Under the pieces are notes generated by a model that worked only from the letters and a program-made list of their open reading frames with translations, was not told the origin of the DNA and ran no database searches. 64,000 nt of DNA from Trichopria drosophilae. Taxonomy: Eukaryota > Arthropoda > Insecta > Hymenoptera > Diapriidae. Positions 34,736 through 46,760 of this stretch are shown here, piece by piece (position 1 is the first letter of the stretch; each line of letters starts with the position of its first letter). The translations under genes and the position numbers were made by a program. Location of the stretch: positions 20,627,501-20,691,500 of the forward strand of contig CM059582.1 in NCBI GenBank assembly GCA_030407085.1, given 5' to 3'.

Positions 34736-37140
34736 GGAAGTTGCACTATGATAAAATACATTATGTTTGCTTCTGGATAACGATGAATAATAAATGACGT
34801 ATTTAAGTAAAACAATTTCTTCAGTTTCAAATATTGACACTGACTGAAATAGTGACAATGTTTACAAGGTAAATTTGTCACTGTTCACTGAATTCCAATT
34901 TGTAAAATCTAGAAAGAAAAAGTAAAATTTCAGCACCTACAAGTGTTGGATGAGAATGTGATGTTACGTCTTGACTGCGAAATCAATAATAGTCTTGTAT
35001 ATATATTTTAATAAACCGAAGGATCAGTCAAGTTTTATTTCAAAATTTCTTTATATTGACATTAAAAAATAGGTATATAAAATTCAAGACATTTAGAGTA
35101 CCTAATTACAAATGTAATAGACTGATTAGTATTATTGTTTATTCTATATTTTCCCGCTACTTGTCTCATGTTAAATAATGCTAAAGGATTTGTTTCGGTG
35201 CTAGCACGTGTTAATAATGATGTATCTGTAAAATATATTAAGACACCTAATTTGAAAGTTTTATTCGTTTAATTCTGTTCCTTCAAGATTATTCGGGAAG
35301 TGCAATGTACTCTGCTAACTCTGGGACTGTATTGCGGAGTTATAAAATTGTAATTTTCGTATATTCAGAAAGAGGACCTAATTTTTAAGTAAAGCACCTA
35401 ATTAACAGCTAAAAATCTCTTCCTTTTTACACTAGCATCAGAGAATTTGAATGACCTTGAACTGCTTGATAGCTTGACATTTAAATTTTAAACTGTGTTT
35501 TAATACTGAAAATATCTTCAGGTTAAGTGTTTAACATTTTGTTCTAAAATTTAAGTTAAAACAAAGAAAATTTCTTATGAGAGCTGTTTATTTAGGTTTT
35601 TTGTAAATAATATTCAGACCAATGGTAAGTTTACTGTATTGATAAAACTCATGGTAACAACTATTTGTTAATCAATGTTTGTTGATGATGTTTGATGTTT
35701 GTTAATGATGTTTGATGTTTGTTATTGATGAGCCCGATGTCTTTGCATTATTGCCAATAACGACGTATTTTTTTTCCTTTCTTTCATTCGCAACAAGAAA
35801 TATTTAAAAATATTTGTTAAAAATTTGCATTTTAGTTTTCATGAGATCCTTGAAATGTGTCGTTAAACGAATCGAATACCTAATTTACTTCTGGAACACC
35901 TAATACAAAGTATGATACGAATTATATCGTGTATCATTATATATAATATAATTATGTACCAACTGTAAAAATGAGTTTGAAAATATAATCTTACAGCCAT
36001 ATTTTAAATTTATCATTTATATGGGTTTACATAGTTTTTTTTTGGTTAGTCGAATAAATACTACAAATAGAAATTATGTCTTCATAAAATTTTTAATGTT
36101 TTATGTAATATTGCTTAAAATTACTAAATTCTACCATATAATGGAATGGGGGTGTAAGTTACATTCTGGCCTACTTATGACTTTGGCCGCCAGGTGCGAT
36201 TGTGATGTTCTTAGCTATCCATTTCGTTGTATGTCTTCCGCTGTATGAATAAGCTTTCATTTAGTGATAAAGGAATATATGCAGTACTTCTTGTAACAAC
36301 CTGAAGTATAACCTGATTAAAAACAACGTTCCAGACAACCTGAGTAAAAAAAAAGTTTGTCGATATGTCATCAAGTTTTGATCAAAACTGATGAGATCAA
36401 TCCAAGGCGAAAGTTGCAGGCCAAAAAATAATTATTTTAGGATCTTATTGAATTAAGTCCATTAAAAAAAAGTGCTGATATGTGCAAAAATAATACTCGG
36501 TATCTTGTTTCAACTTGTAAAATGATCCCGCTTAGACTACTTTTCAATTTCGTAAGTTTTTTATGAAAATTAATCACACATTGATTACCTTTTTTACTGG
36601 TGAAGTTAGAAAAAGGTAGAACTGATCATATCTCAAAAAGGATCATATTTCAAAAAGTTTTTTCAGAAATATTGAAATATAATTATATATAATCAATAGG
36701 AATAATCAAAATTTAACGAGAAATATGCAAATTACAAAACTTAAAAGGAATTCTGATAATCATGGAATTTTTGTATAGTCAATGACTAATTGTTAGACAA
36801 TCCTCCTCTAAAACTGTAGACGCAATATTTTGTTATTAGCTACTCGAATAATTGCTTGCAAAAACTCTTTTTTTAAAAGGTAACAAGAACAATTTTCATA
36901 AAAATATTTAGAACCATTCTCAAAAGAATGAAATTCTTCTCTCAAAGAAACGAATTTTCACTTAGCAAAGTATCTCACCCAAAAATTTCGAGATATAGAA
37001 TTATAAAAAACAGTCGTTAGTCCATTTTTTCTGAAGCCTGAATCTGAAAATCTGAATCAAAAGTATTCGAGTTATCGTTCACCGGTGAATAAATTCGATA
37101 ATTCGCAATAAGTAGTATTACAATGTAATTAATTACGACT
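34736..37140. other. AT-rich non-coding stretch
   Basis: No gene. A 20 bp unit (GTTGATGATGTTTGATGTTT) is repeated 2.5 times at 35681-35730. The 75-codon frame at 36021-36248 is unrecognised. Confidence 0.5.
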
Positions 37141-37850
37141 TTGAAGATTTATGCACATTTCGGAGTATTTTATGGCAGTTTAGCAATGAGCCCGCGCGCC
37201 AGGTCTCATTCACGAGAAATATTCTGGAGGCTCGAGAGCATTAATCTCGAAGCTTCTTCGCAGCATCCCCCTACGAGTATCCCCCACCACAGGAGAACAG
37301 GCGGCAGGGCCGGAGGCTCAGACATAACCTATAGGGCAAATGCCGACACGGGCTAAAAAGTGTGCGAGAGACAATGCAGGGGAGAGAGAGTACCTTGGCC
37401 TTTTCGCGGGGCAAAAATAAAACCTGTTGACACCAGAGCCCGATAACACGAGGGATTCTTTGTCTGCAATTAAATTCCAAATTTGGTTTAGCGTAGCCGA
37501 GTGCCGCTGATGCGCAATCGGGTAATTAATGAATGATAATTACAAAATTGATAGGACGATAATTAAATCCGCATTTCATCCGATTCCGCCGGCTGTCGCT
37601 TCGGAGCTTTTGCCAATGACCCCATAATTCTCGCAATTGTTTGACAATTAACGCATTGTATATTTACCGCGATAATTACATCGGTTGCAGGGGTAAAAAA
37701 TGTGTGTCGCGGTTGAAATATCGGGAATTGATATCTATTGTTCCTTTTTGTCGATTACGAAACGCAAGTAATAGGAGTGAAATTGTAGCTTATAAAACAG
37801 TACTCGCATATTTAATCCGCAATTGTGGTTTTCGAAAATAAGTAATAAAT
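37141..37850. promoter_or_regulatory. GC-richer island with clustered homeodomain-type sites
   Basis: From 37180 to 37480 the DNA is GC-rich with CpG. From 37510 to 37690 it carries a run of TAAT/ATTA cores: GGGTAATTAATG, GATAATTAC, GATAATTAAAT, GACAATTAACGC, GATAATTACATC. Between these are unusual mixed-composition words such as CCGATTCCGCCGGCTGTCGC. The texture is that of a conserved insect enhancer. No cross-species comparison was possible, so function is inferred. Open frames here are short and overlap on both strands. Confidence 0.4.
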
Positions 37851-39161
37851 TCTTTATGCCTAAATTTTTAGTTTATTTCATGATTTCTCTGGTATTTTCA
37901 AATATGAAAACATGTTCGTCTAAAGAAACTCATTCGTAATAAAACTATAAAAAAAGACCTTTTAATATATCGAATTTTCTAACTTCGTATTTCTAAAAAT
38001 GTTCTTAAAAAGAAAATTGGTATCTTCAAAATCTCTTCAATTCGGTTCTCGTTTTTTTTTTGTAAATTAAGGCAAATTTATATCGGAACCAGTATCATGT
38101 AAACATTCTTTTCAGCTAATGAAAATAATTCTAAATTCCTTGTTGAATGAGTTTCTGACTTCAGAATGAAAACGTCGGAAAAATATTTGACCTATTTTTA
38201 TATAAACCCAATTTAATTTTCAAAGTCGTTTTGCAAATTTTCTAGTCATACTAAAAGAATGGTTAACGTTATTGAAAAAAAGAAATAAGTAAACGATATA
38301 AATGTAATTTCATAATATTGCTTACTAAGAATCGCGAATTTATAAGAAAAGTCGTTATATCCATTCTTAATTCTACTACGACTAGCAAAAAAATTATTAT
38401 TTAATTTTTTTTAACGGTTTCTTTTGTTCATTGAAAACTCTTAAATGAAAAAATTATAATTTTTCTGGAAAATTTTTAGACCTTGTCGTTTTAAAATCCG
38501 AACTCAGAATTAAAAATAGCGGAAAAAGTGTTTACAATTATACAAAAATAGTCACTCAGTGACTAATTAAACATTGTTTTTGTATCCTTATTAATTTCTT
38601 TGTTTATTCGATTCTCTGACTTGTAAGTAGAAATTAAAACGTATTGTCGATGTACAGCTACTGAAAATGTGAAAAATTATAAAAGTGGAGAAAAAGGGGG
38701 TTAAAAATGTAAAAATTCTGAGATAATTATAATTTATTACATTATTACAAAAGATCAAGATTTCCCCGTAAAAAATGGCTAAATAACTTAAAATTTGTTG
38801 GTATATTTTGAACAAACTATTCATACAGCTGATTTCATATATGAATTTTCTCGAAAATTAAACATGAACCAGATACACTTTCAGGAATGAACCTCTTTTA
38901 AAGCTATCTTCCGCAAATTTCAGAGTAATCGGTTAAAAAACGAGCGAGAATTCATAAGAATAAATTTCTGTAATACTCATGTTCTTATATATGAAAGTTA
39001 TTCTTGCGAATTTCTCGGTCGTTTTCGAGCCGAATTCACTGAAATTTGTCGTACATTCATAAAAAAGGAGTAAAATAGCTTTAAAGTAGTATTTCACTGT
39101 AAATACTCACTGAAACAAATGTTTGTAAATAAAAATACATTATCAGCAAAGGCGAATTTGA
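37851..39161. other. AT-rich non-coding stretch
   Basis: No gene or repeat that I can support. The minus frame at 38591-38824 has no recognisable domain. Confidence 0.5.
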
Positions 39162-39165
39162 TTAA

Positions 39166-40186
39166 CCCATTAACGCCTAAGATTTTCTTTTATATTTGAA
39201 AGATCACCTTAGGTATAAAAGCTTTGGACAATTTCAAGTTAACTCAGTAACTTAATGATTTCTAGGTCAATATTCAACCTTTCCGAGATAAAAATGGAGT
39301 TTTTGCAATATGGCGCCAATATATTGTAAAAATGCCAAAAAATTTGGAAATTTACTTATAAATTTTTGTTAACCATTAAGACGTTATTCGATTGAAAGTG
39401 CGCGGCAGTGCAGGGATACTTGATTTGTAAGAAAAAATGTTGCTATTTTGCGCCATTCAAAATGGCGTCCATAATACAAATCTATTTGAAAAATTTCCGG
39501 GCTCTGTTGAAAACTATGAGCTTTTCTAAAAATAGTAAAAATGAAAAGTGATTAGAATTTATCGAGAAATGTAATGGAATTTTTGCAGATTTTGGTGATG
39601 GTATTTTGAGAAATTTTGTACCTTATTTTTCTTACAAATTTCAACAAAGTTAAAAAAATTCTAGTATATTAATCATTTTTTTCAGAAGTTAATGGTTCAT
39701 AAAAAAACATCCTAAACTTTTTAAAAATTTTGTTGAAAATTTGGTGAAAACTTAAGTACAAAATTTTTCCAAATACAAACAAAAAATGTGAAAAAATTTG
39801 ATTATATTTCTCGATGAATTCAAAGAACTTAATATTGTTACTATTTTTGTTAAAAGCTCCGTTTTTGAGTTGCATCATCCGGAAGTTTTTCAAACAAATT
39901 TTTATTGTGAACGTCATTGTTATGACATTAAAATGAAATGGCGCAAGAACTGAAATATTTTCTTAAAATTCCAATATTCCGGGTACCAGTGTGCACATTT
40001 TTAATCCTATCCCATTTTCCTAATGGTGCGACAAAAATTGATAAGGATAAATGTTTCAAAATTGTTTGGCATTTCCAATATAGGCGCCATTTTGGAATTC
40101 CTATTAATTGAAACTCAATTTAAAGCCTAGAAAGTTGAAGAGCGACCTCGAAAACATGAAGATATGGACTCTTGGGCATTAACGGG
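39166..40186. mobile_element. Non-autonomous TTAA-type element, 1021 bp
   Basis: TTAA at 39162-39165 is followed by CCCATTAACGCCTAAGA. The right end is TCTTGGGCATTAACGGG followed by TTAA at 40187-40190. The 17 bp ends match at 14 positions. Mirrored internal words (GCAATATGGCGCCAATAT on the left, CAATATAGGCGCCATTTTGG on the right) extend the symmetry. There is no transposase; the minus frame at 39669-39917 is not one. It is probably moved by a piggyBac-type enzyme. It shares CCC(A/G)TTNA ends with 13853-14490 and the lone end at 23917. Confidence 0.8.
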
Positions 40187-40310
40187 TTAAAAAAAAATAG
40201 TCGCTAATTAGCCGCCCTTAAGAATATTAAGATTTGCTACATGTATTTTGTTTAAGTTTTTTGTTTAAGTATTTTGTTTTAGTTTAAGATTTGCTACACA
40301 TCATATTGTT

Positions 40311-40424
40311 TTGCAATATGTAGTGTAAAATATACCACATTTTGCAATATGTATTGTAAAATTTGCTATGTGTATTGTAAAATTTGCAATATGCATTGTA
40401 AAATTTGCAATATGTATTGTAAAT
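40311..40424 (+). repeat. Tandem repeat, ~21 bp unit
   Basis: The unit TTTGCAATATGTATTGTAAAA is repeated about five times with small changes (GCTATGTG, ATGCATTG) and one longer first unit. The flanks (AAGATTTGCTACATGTATTTT near 40230) carry older versions. Confidence 0.85.
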
Positions 40425-40559
40425 CTTAACGTACACATTTCTTATCGTGTATTCTTCGTCTTTTTGAAATTAAGAGTAGCATATACTTCAGGCCCATAGA
40501 AAGGCAAGCTAAAAACACTAGACCAGATGATTTTTGCATCAATAATGAAGGGATCAAAG

Positions 40560-41290
40560 TGGTTTAAAAAAATCAAAATCGCATATCGTACAATTCACCT
40601 TGTCCGTACATGCGAAACCCCCAACGACGTGGTTCACGCACGTCAGGAGCGCCCCGAGATTCGCGATGTCGAATAAACGGTTTCTTACTCACACAAAGGC
40701 GGAGGAGGCGGAGGAGCGAAAAAAACAACAGAAACGTCCGAAAGAGCCGTAGGAAAGAAAGAGATAACGGGTGTGCGAAGGAAACGGAGACCAAGAAAAA
40801 CGACCAAGCGAGAGATGCAGATACGTCAGGATAGTTGGCTAGAGAAGGATGGCTGAGGGAACTTAAATAGTGAAAAAGAGCAAAACAAAAATAAGCATGG
40901 CAAATAGACGACGCGAACCTAAAGTCTAGGGAAACGGGGAGATGAAGAGAGATGAGAAACATCCGACACGGGAGATGGACCGAGAAAGAAATAGGGACTT
41001 CCCACGAGAATAAGAAACGAGAGGAATGAGAGAAAGAAAGGGAGAGAAGTGCATATACGCACACATGTCCGCCTTCGGTCAGACTAGACGATTCAGAGAC
41101 GCGATGCAGCATGTTGGCCTCCGGCAACCACGGCCTTTCTTTTTTTTTTCTTTTTTTTTTTCTTTCCGCTCTTATATATGCCGACTGGCCGCAATCGTCG
41201 GGACACGCTTACTTCGCGGGCGATGATTAAGTACTTAACTGCAATGAACGTACGTTACGACTGCAATTGCATTTGGAGCAGCTCTCAAAG
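40560..41290. promoter_or_regulatory. GC-rich island with a purine-rich (GA) strand
   Basis: From about 40680 to 41050 the plus strand is heavily A/G with many GAGAGA, GGAGGCGGAGGAG and GAAAGAAAG words. A T-rich tract with interspersed C follows (41139-41167). The 184-codon minus frame (40573-41127) is rich in Ser, Leu and Phe because it reads the pyrimidine strand. It is a composition artefact with no domain. GA-rich DNA can bind GAGA-type factors; that is inference. Confidence 0.35.
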
Positions 41291-42138
41291 TCGGACGTTC
41301 GAGTCCTTAAATGAAAGCGGATGAACCAATTATGACATTATGACGTCATAAGCGAAAAAAAAGATTTTAAGTAAGAAAAATTCTGGATTTTGATGAATTT
41401 TCCGGTGTATTATATTAGTTCCGTGATAGATGCTCAAAATTAGATGTGGATTCCACAAAGGACCTTCTGGAGCAAATTATATACGTGGTCACGAAATATT
41501 TCTGGGTTTCTGATGACGATAGCTGGCAAATCCAGAAATTCTTTGCAATATATTGTACTATAGAGAATTATGACTAATTGCAAAGTTAAAAGAAGCGTTT
41601 CTATTTTTTTGTCATGGCATCTCCAGATATCTTACATTGTTAGAAATGTTTTTGATTCTTTTATGTTACTGGAATAACCGTATTTTACAAAAAATTGTAA
41701 CAGGCACACAAATTATGCAACAATATCGGAAAATTACGAAACTTTTGAAAGAAATATGAATTTGAATATTCGCGAGCGAAGATGAAGTTAGTTTGGCTTG
41801 TGACCGCTAGGGGCAGAAGCGGCATTAGCATCTCTACAAGAGGCACCAATTTTTAATATATTAAACCTTTTCATCCCATGTTTTTTTCAATAGCATTATT
41901 TTGTTCAAAAATTAGGATAATTTTTTGGGATTTTTTGAACTTCCAGTCGACTGGCCCAATGCATTAGTATAAAATATAAACGTTAAAAGCGATTTTTGAC
42001 GGAGATAGGCAACGTGGGTCTTTTTACGTGGTGTGTCCCATATACGTGTTGGAAATAATAAGACGTCTAATTATCTTGGTAAAACGGAGTAAATTAACCA
42101 GGTGTTGAAAATTTTTTTTTATTTTAAAAATTTTATAA
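41291..42138. other. Non-coding stretch with one CTCF-like word
   Basis: No gene. CCGCTAGGGGCAGAAG at 41805-41820 is close to the general CTCF core. The rest is AT-rich and unassigned. Confidence 0.45.
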
Positions 42139-43700
42139 ATTTCAATTCCTGAAAAAATAAAATACATTTTATCACTTAGTCAAAAACATTCGGTTATAAT
42201 CAATAAAAAACATTTTCATATACATGATTTCATAGCGGGTATAGAAGATGGTGTTTTGAAAATAAAAAATGATATCGATAATGAAAGTAACATCATTGTT
42301 TATCATCAAAACAATGTCAGAATTAAATGTATCAATGTTATACACAACTTTTTAAATAATAGTAAATATTATCCAAATCAATTTGAATTCACTAAAGATA
42401 ACAAATTACTTAACACTTTTTTAATAAATAACCCAGAAATATTTGTTACCAGAGCAGATAAAGGCAACATTACTGTTACCTTATATAAAGATGAATATAT
42501 TAATAAAATGAACAATATGCTCAATGACACCAACACTTACATTAAATGTTCACATGAATATACAGCAACAACAGAAGAATTAGTAAATCCTTTCATTAGT
42601 AAATAGTTAAAACCGGAATATATCACTAATAATACAGTAAAAAGATTGTATACTTATAATTGTATTATTCCAAGAGCACATGGTATCCCTAAAACACATA
42701 AAGAAAATAATCCATTAAGAATCATAGTATCCACCATGAACTCTCCCACATATAAATTAGCAACATATTATTGTTCAATTCTTTCTTCAATAAATACCAG
42801 CCCTTCAAGAAAGTTGAGATTTAAGAGAAAATCATAAAAACTGTATTATATCAAATCATTTGATATTAATGTCTTTAGATGTTGTATCTCTATTTACCAA
42901 TATATCCACTCGATTAATGGAATATATTTTAAATACAAAATGGCGAGAAATCTCTAAGTTTACAAATTTACCTAAAAAACCATTTTGAAGGTCTTCAATT
43001 AATTTTAAATTCAACTTATTTTAAATTTGAAATAAAGTATACAAAGAAGTTTTTGGAGTCCCTATGGGTTCTCCATTACCACCTGTAATAGCTGACATAA
43101 CCATGGATTTTATTGAAAATATCCTCATAAATAAACTGACTTTTAAATTACCGTTTTATTACAGATATGTAGACGACATTTTTACGTGTATTCCTTCTAA
43201 TTTTACAGGTAATATTCTAAACGTTTTCAATAGTTTACATATATATAATATTTTATATATATATAATAATACACTTGAAATAGAAAATAATAATAGAATA
43301 AATTTTCTTGATATTTTAATCATCAATACCAAAGGTAAATTAAAAACAGATTGGTTTCTTTTTTTTAACACCCACTTTGTTACAAATTAGGAATTGCTTA
43401 TGGTATCATTGACAGAGCTATAAAATTATGTGAACCAATTTACAGACAAAAGAATTTAAAAATACACGCAGACAAATTTTATTATACAATAGTTATCCTT
43501 TATATATTATAAATGATTGTATTAAAAAACGAGTCTATAAATTATACAATTCTCTAAGTCCCAAAAAACAACATAAATTCATCAAAACAGTTAGTATACC
43601 TTGTGTTAACAAAACATCTAATACAATTCAAAAAATTTAAAAAAAAGAAAAGATCAGAATAGTTCATAGACCATTTAATGTAAATATTGGATTATTAGGA
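42139..43700 (+). pseudogene. Penelope-like element reverse transcriptase, heavily disrupted
   Basis: Penelope-like elements encode a telomerase-related reverse transcriptase, usually followed by a GIY-YIG endonuclease. Here the open text begins near 42139 and shows in order: TRADKGNITV (near 42450); GIPKTHKENNPLRIIVS (near 42680); MSLDVVSLFTNIS in another frame (near 42870); VPMGSPLPPVIADITMDF (near 43055); YYRYVDDIF with the catalytic YVDD (near 43165); and NFLDILI (near 43302). Text near 43595-43690 (TSNTIQKI, KKEKIRIVHRPFN) matches the linker after the polymerase. At least four stops or frameshifts break it, and no GIY-YIG domain is visible. It is an old, truncated copy, more AT-rich than the LINE at 27.4 kb. 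Confidence 0.85.
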
Positions 43701-44149
43701 CGAATAATGAGGTTATTTAATATATTATTTCAACTCATGACTTTTCTTAACTCTCCTGAACAGGATTTATTTTTTTGTCTTACAGAAACCATGGGCGAAT
43801 ATGGTTGTACTAGTGCGCAATATAAAAACGAGGTCTTTTGAGTTTATTTAAAATGAAAGATAAATGGGGGAACCGATTGCAGATATGATAGACCTTAATG
43901 GATAATCTTTTCCATGAATTAAAGGTAGTTCGTAACATTTAGTTAAAGAAGCATTAGTTGGAGTCAATTAGTAGTGGAATGTTTGTTGCTAAAATATTCG
44001 TTAATATTCCATTCTGTAAGAATATTGTATGTTGTCTTTTTAAAGTCACTCACTGGGTACTTTCTTAATGAGCAATAAGTACTCACATTATATAGCACTT
44101 CCCCCATTTTGTTGTTGTAGTCGTTCTTACTTAACCTATTCTCAAAATT
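43701..44149. other. AT-rich non-coding stretch
   Basis: No endonuclease domain of the preceding element was found here, and no gene or repeat. Confidence 0.45.
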
Positions 44150-44890
44150 TCTCGAAGTGGATATTTAACTACCGCAGTGAAAGAATGACCACTCACTAGT
44201 TGTGGAGTGAAAACTCATTTTGTATGGAGTCAAAGTTCATTGCTAAGCAGTGTCAATTTGCTAGTTTACTAATGTGGCTCAACGTTCACTCCGTAAAGAA
44301 TGAATGTTCACTATAAGGTAATTTTTTTTTAATTTTTTGTGTCCACCATATTTCATCAGGCAATTTTACATTTTGAAATTTGTTTTGAAAAGAAAGAAAG
44401 TTTCACGACATTCCCAATAATTTACATTTTCTTGGTCTCCATCATGATGGTACATTTTTTATCTGATTTTAAACTCGTAATCCGTCACACATTTAGTTAA
44501 AGAAGTATTTACACACCGACAAAATACTCAATATAAATTTATCTTCCAATAGTATATTGCGTCTAACAAAATGTACATAAAAACTTTGATCGGCATTACA
44601 TTTTGACATTATCATACTTACTATCGGAAAGTAAACAATACCTAGTGTGTAATTTTGGGTGTCAAAAGACAATATGTAAGCTGTCATTTTTTCATGTTCA
44701 GTTTTAGTGTCGGTTTGTTTTTGTTGGGCAACAAAATTTTGACAGTGTAATTATAAATTTCACTCATTCTAAAGTGAATCTCACTCGACACTAAGAGTAA
44801 ATTTTTACTGAAATAAATAGATTGAATTTTTTTCCTATAATTTTGTTCATATTGACGTATGATATTCTCTTAGAGTGAATATTCCGTCTC
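44150..44890. repeat. GAGTGAA/TTCACTC hairpin family, second field
   Basis: Words GAAGTGGATATTTAAC, CAGTGAAAGAATGACCACTC, TGTGGAGTGAAAACTC and CAACGTTCACTCCG (44155-44300), then TTCACTCATTCTAAAGTGAA and TTAGAGTGAATATTCC (44760-44887), use the same vocabulary as 15440-16225. Between them lies unrelated AT-rich DNA (44310-44755). Probably two worn copies. Confidence 0.55.
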
Positions 44891-45619
44891 CTGGGAATCA
44901 TTTTGATGATAGTTGATGTTGATCATGTTGACAATAGTTTATCAGTATTATCAGAGTAATTGATGTTATCTCATCTTCAGATTTATTCATCAATTTAAAA
45001 CAGTTATCAACCTAAATATCCTCGTTTGCATAAATTTTAAACTCTTCATCGTAAACTTGATTCACATTATCATTCATGGATGATCAAACACAATTTGACA
45101 TCATACATCATCGTCCATCATCAACCCTATTTCGATATGATTTGTCATCATACGTTACAATTCTTCACTAAATTATCGTACGAAAAAGATACACAAATTT
45201 TTATTCTATATTCGTAAAGAATTCCTAAAGAGCCAAAGATTGAATGAATCCATTCAAATATTTGGAAACTGATATCTTGTTTAATGCAACTCAAAATAAA
45301 ATGAAAACGTCCAGGATGAATACCTACTGAACATATACCAACGTTTTCAACAGATTATAGTAACTATCACATAAAAGTTAGCTCACCTGCAAAATTAAAT
45401 ACCACGAATAGAAAGTTTTTTAAACAGTGCACGTTACATGCGACCACGACGAAACCCTGATCCTGCACCTTAAACACAGGACCCACACAATGAAATTCTA
45501 AAACCCCAAAACCTCGAATCCGTAATCCCAAATCTCTCGTTCCCTATGGACCGAAGTCCCTAATCTTCATTGGGGTTAAAATTTCGTTGTTAGGGTTTTA
45601 TTATGTGCAGACCTAATCT
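44891..45619. other. AT-rich non-coding stretch
   Basis: No gene. Around 45450-45600 there is a C-rich patch (AAACCCTGATCC, TAAAACCCCAAAACCTCG, TAGGGTTTTATTATG) of unclear origin. Confidence 0.4.
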
Positions 45620-46760
45620 CGATAAAAGTGTCAAACAGGAATTTTGGTACACCACAATTAGAAGGTCTTCATTTCTTTTTTCAAAATTCGGTACTTGTTA
45701 AACCTTGTCAAACAACCTACCAGAATCGTCAGATTATAATGAAATTTTTAACTCACTATTGTTTACCAGGTAAGGATGTATCGAAAACACCTGTTATGCA
45801 TCGTTTCGCGATTGCTACAAGATACAGATCGCGATATATCTTTCGCATTGTGGAAAATGATATATTTACACGTAAGCATCCGTGAAATGTAATCGGCTTG
45901 CATTCTACGTCGTGTAAATTGAATTCCGTATCTCGATTTCGCGGCGGATGCCTCGGCATAACCTCAAAACTCGTCTCACGCAAGAATGCTCGTATTCTCC
46001 CGCATCTTGAAAGTTACTGTATTGGGATTTCGTGGGTTGAACATCACGAGAAATATGTCGCTAATTCTGGCGAGATTAGCAAAGTTCGAGTTGCAATGGT
46101 GGTGCAGCTCGAATCGATATCAAGTTTTTTTGCCTGACGCCCCCTGGAGTCTGCGAGAGAGATCAGGTTCTGGGGTGAGCCGAACACAAAGATGTACTCC
46201 TCTCTTCTCCCATTTGAAAGATATATGTATGTATGTTCTGCTCCTCTCGGCTGCAGGACAGTTGCGTTTCATTTTATTTTATTTTTTTTTTTAGGACACA
46301 CGAGAGAAGACACGCAGAGGCGATGACGAGTTTCCAACGGGGTGGAATTATTATTATATAAGTATACAAAAGTGCATGTCGGGTGCGACAAATGCGGTGT
46401 CTCGCACAGTGGATCCGTAACACTTGGGAATACAAACTTGTTGCCTTTTTGCGTTTGGGGTTTGATTTCTCAAAACCGGTTTTAATATTATTTTACATTA
46501 CGTTTGCACAATTGCGTGAAGTTTTGCATTTGCTATTTAGCACGTGAAGTATACGTGCGGCGCGAGGTGTTAGTTTGAAGGTAACGTCAAATTGAAGCGG
46601 AAACTTGTTTTAATGCCAAACAAAATAAAAGGACTTGCGTTTTAATCCTTATTTGTGCATTTCACATAAATAGACGGTTAGGTGCGTCGTTGGAACCACA
46701 CGCACAATGGTTTGTCATTACCCGTTCAACTTTGCAAGGTATTTAAAACCCTTCCAAGTT
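45620..46760. promoter_or_regulatory. GC-richer island, candidate cis-regulatory DNA
   Basis: Balanced composition with CpG-bearing words (CAGATCGCGATATATC, TTTCGCGGCGGATGCC, GGCGAGATTAGC) and no repeats. Near 46690-46740, GGAACCACACGCACAATGG and TCATTACCCG combine Runx-like, Sox-like and homeodomain-like cores. Overlapping frames on both strands (45628-45885, 45898-46294, 45756-45983) are not consistent with one gene. Confidence 0.35.

Noticed and set aside
40573..41127. 184-codon minus-strand frame
   Set aside because: It reads the pyrimidine strand of a GA-rich tract, giving Ser/Leu/Phe-rich text without a domain. A plus frame is open over the same bases.
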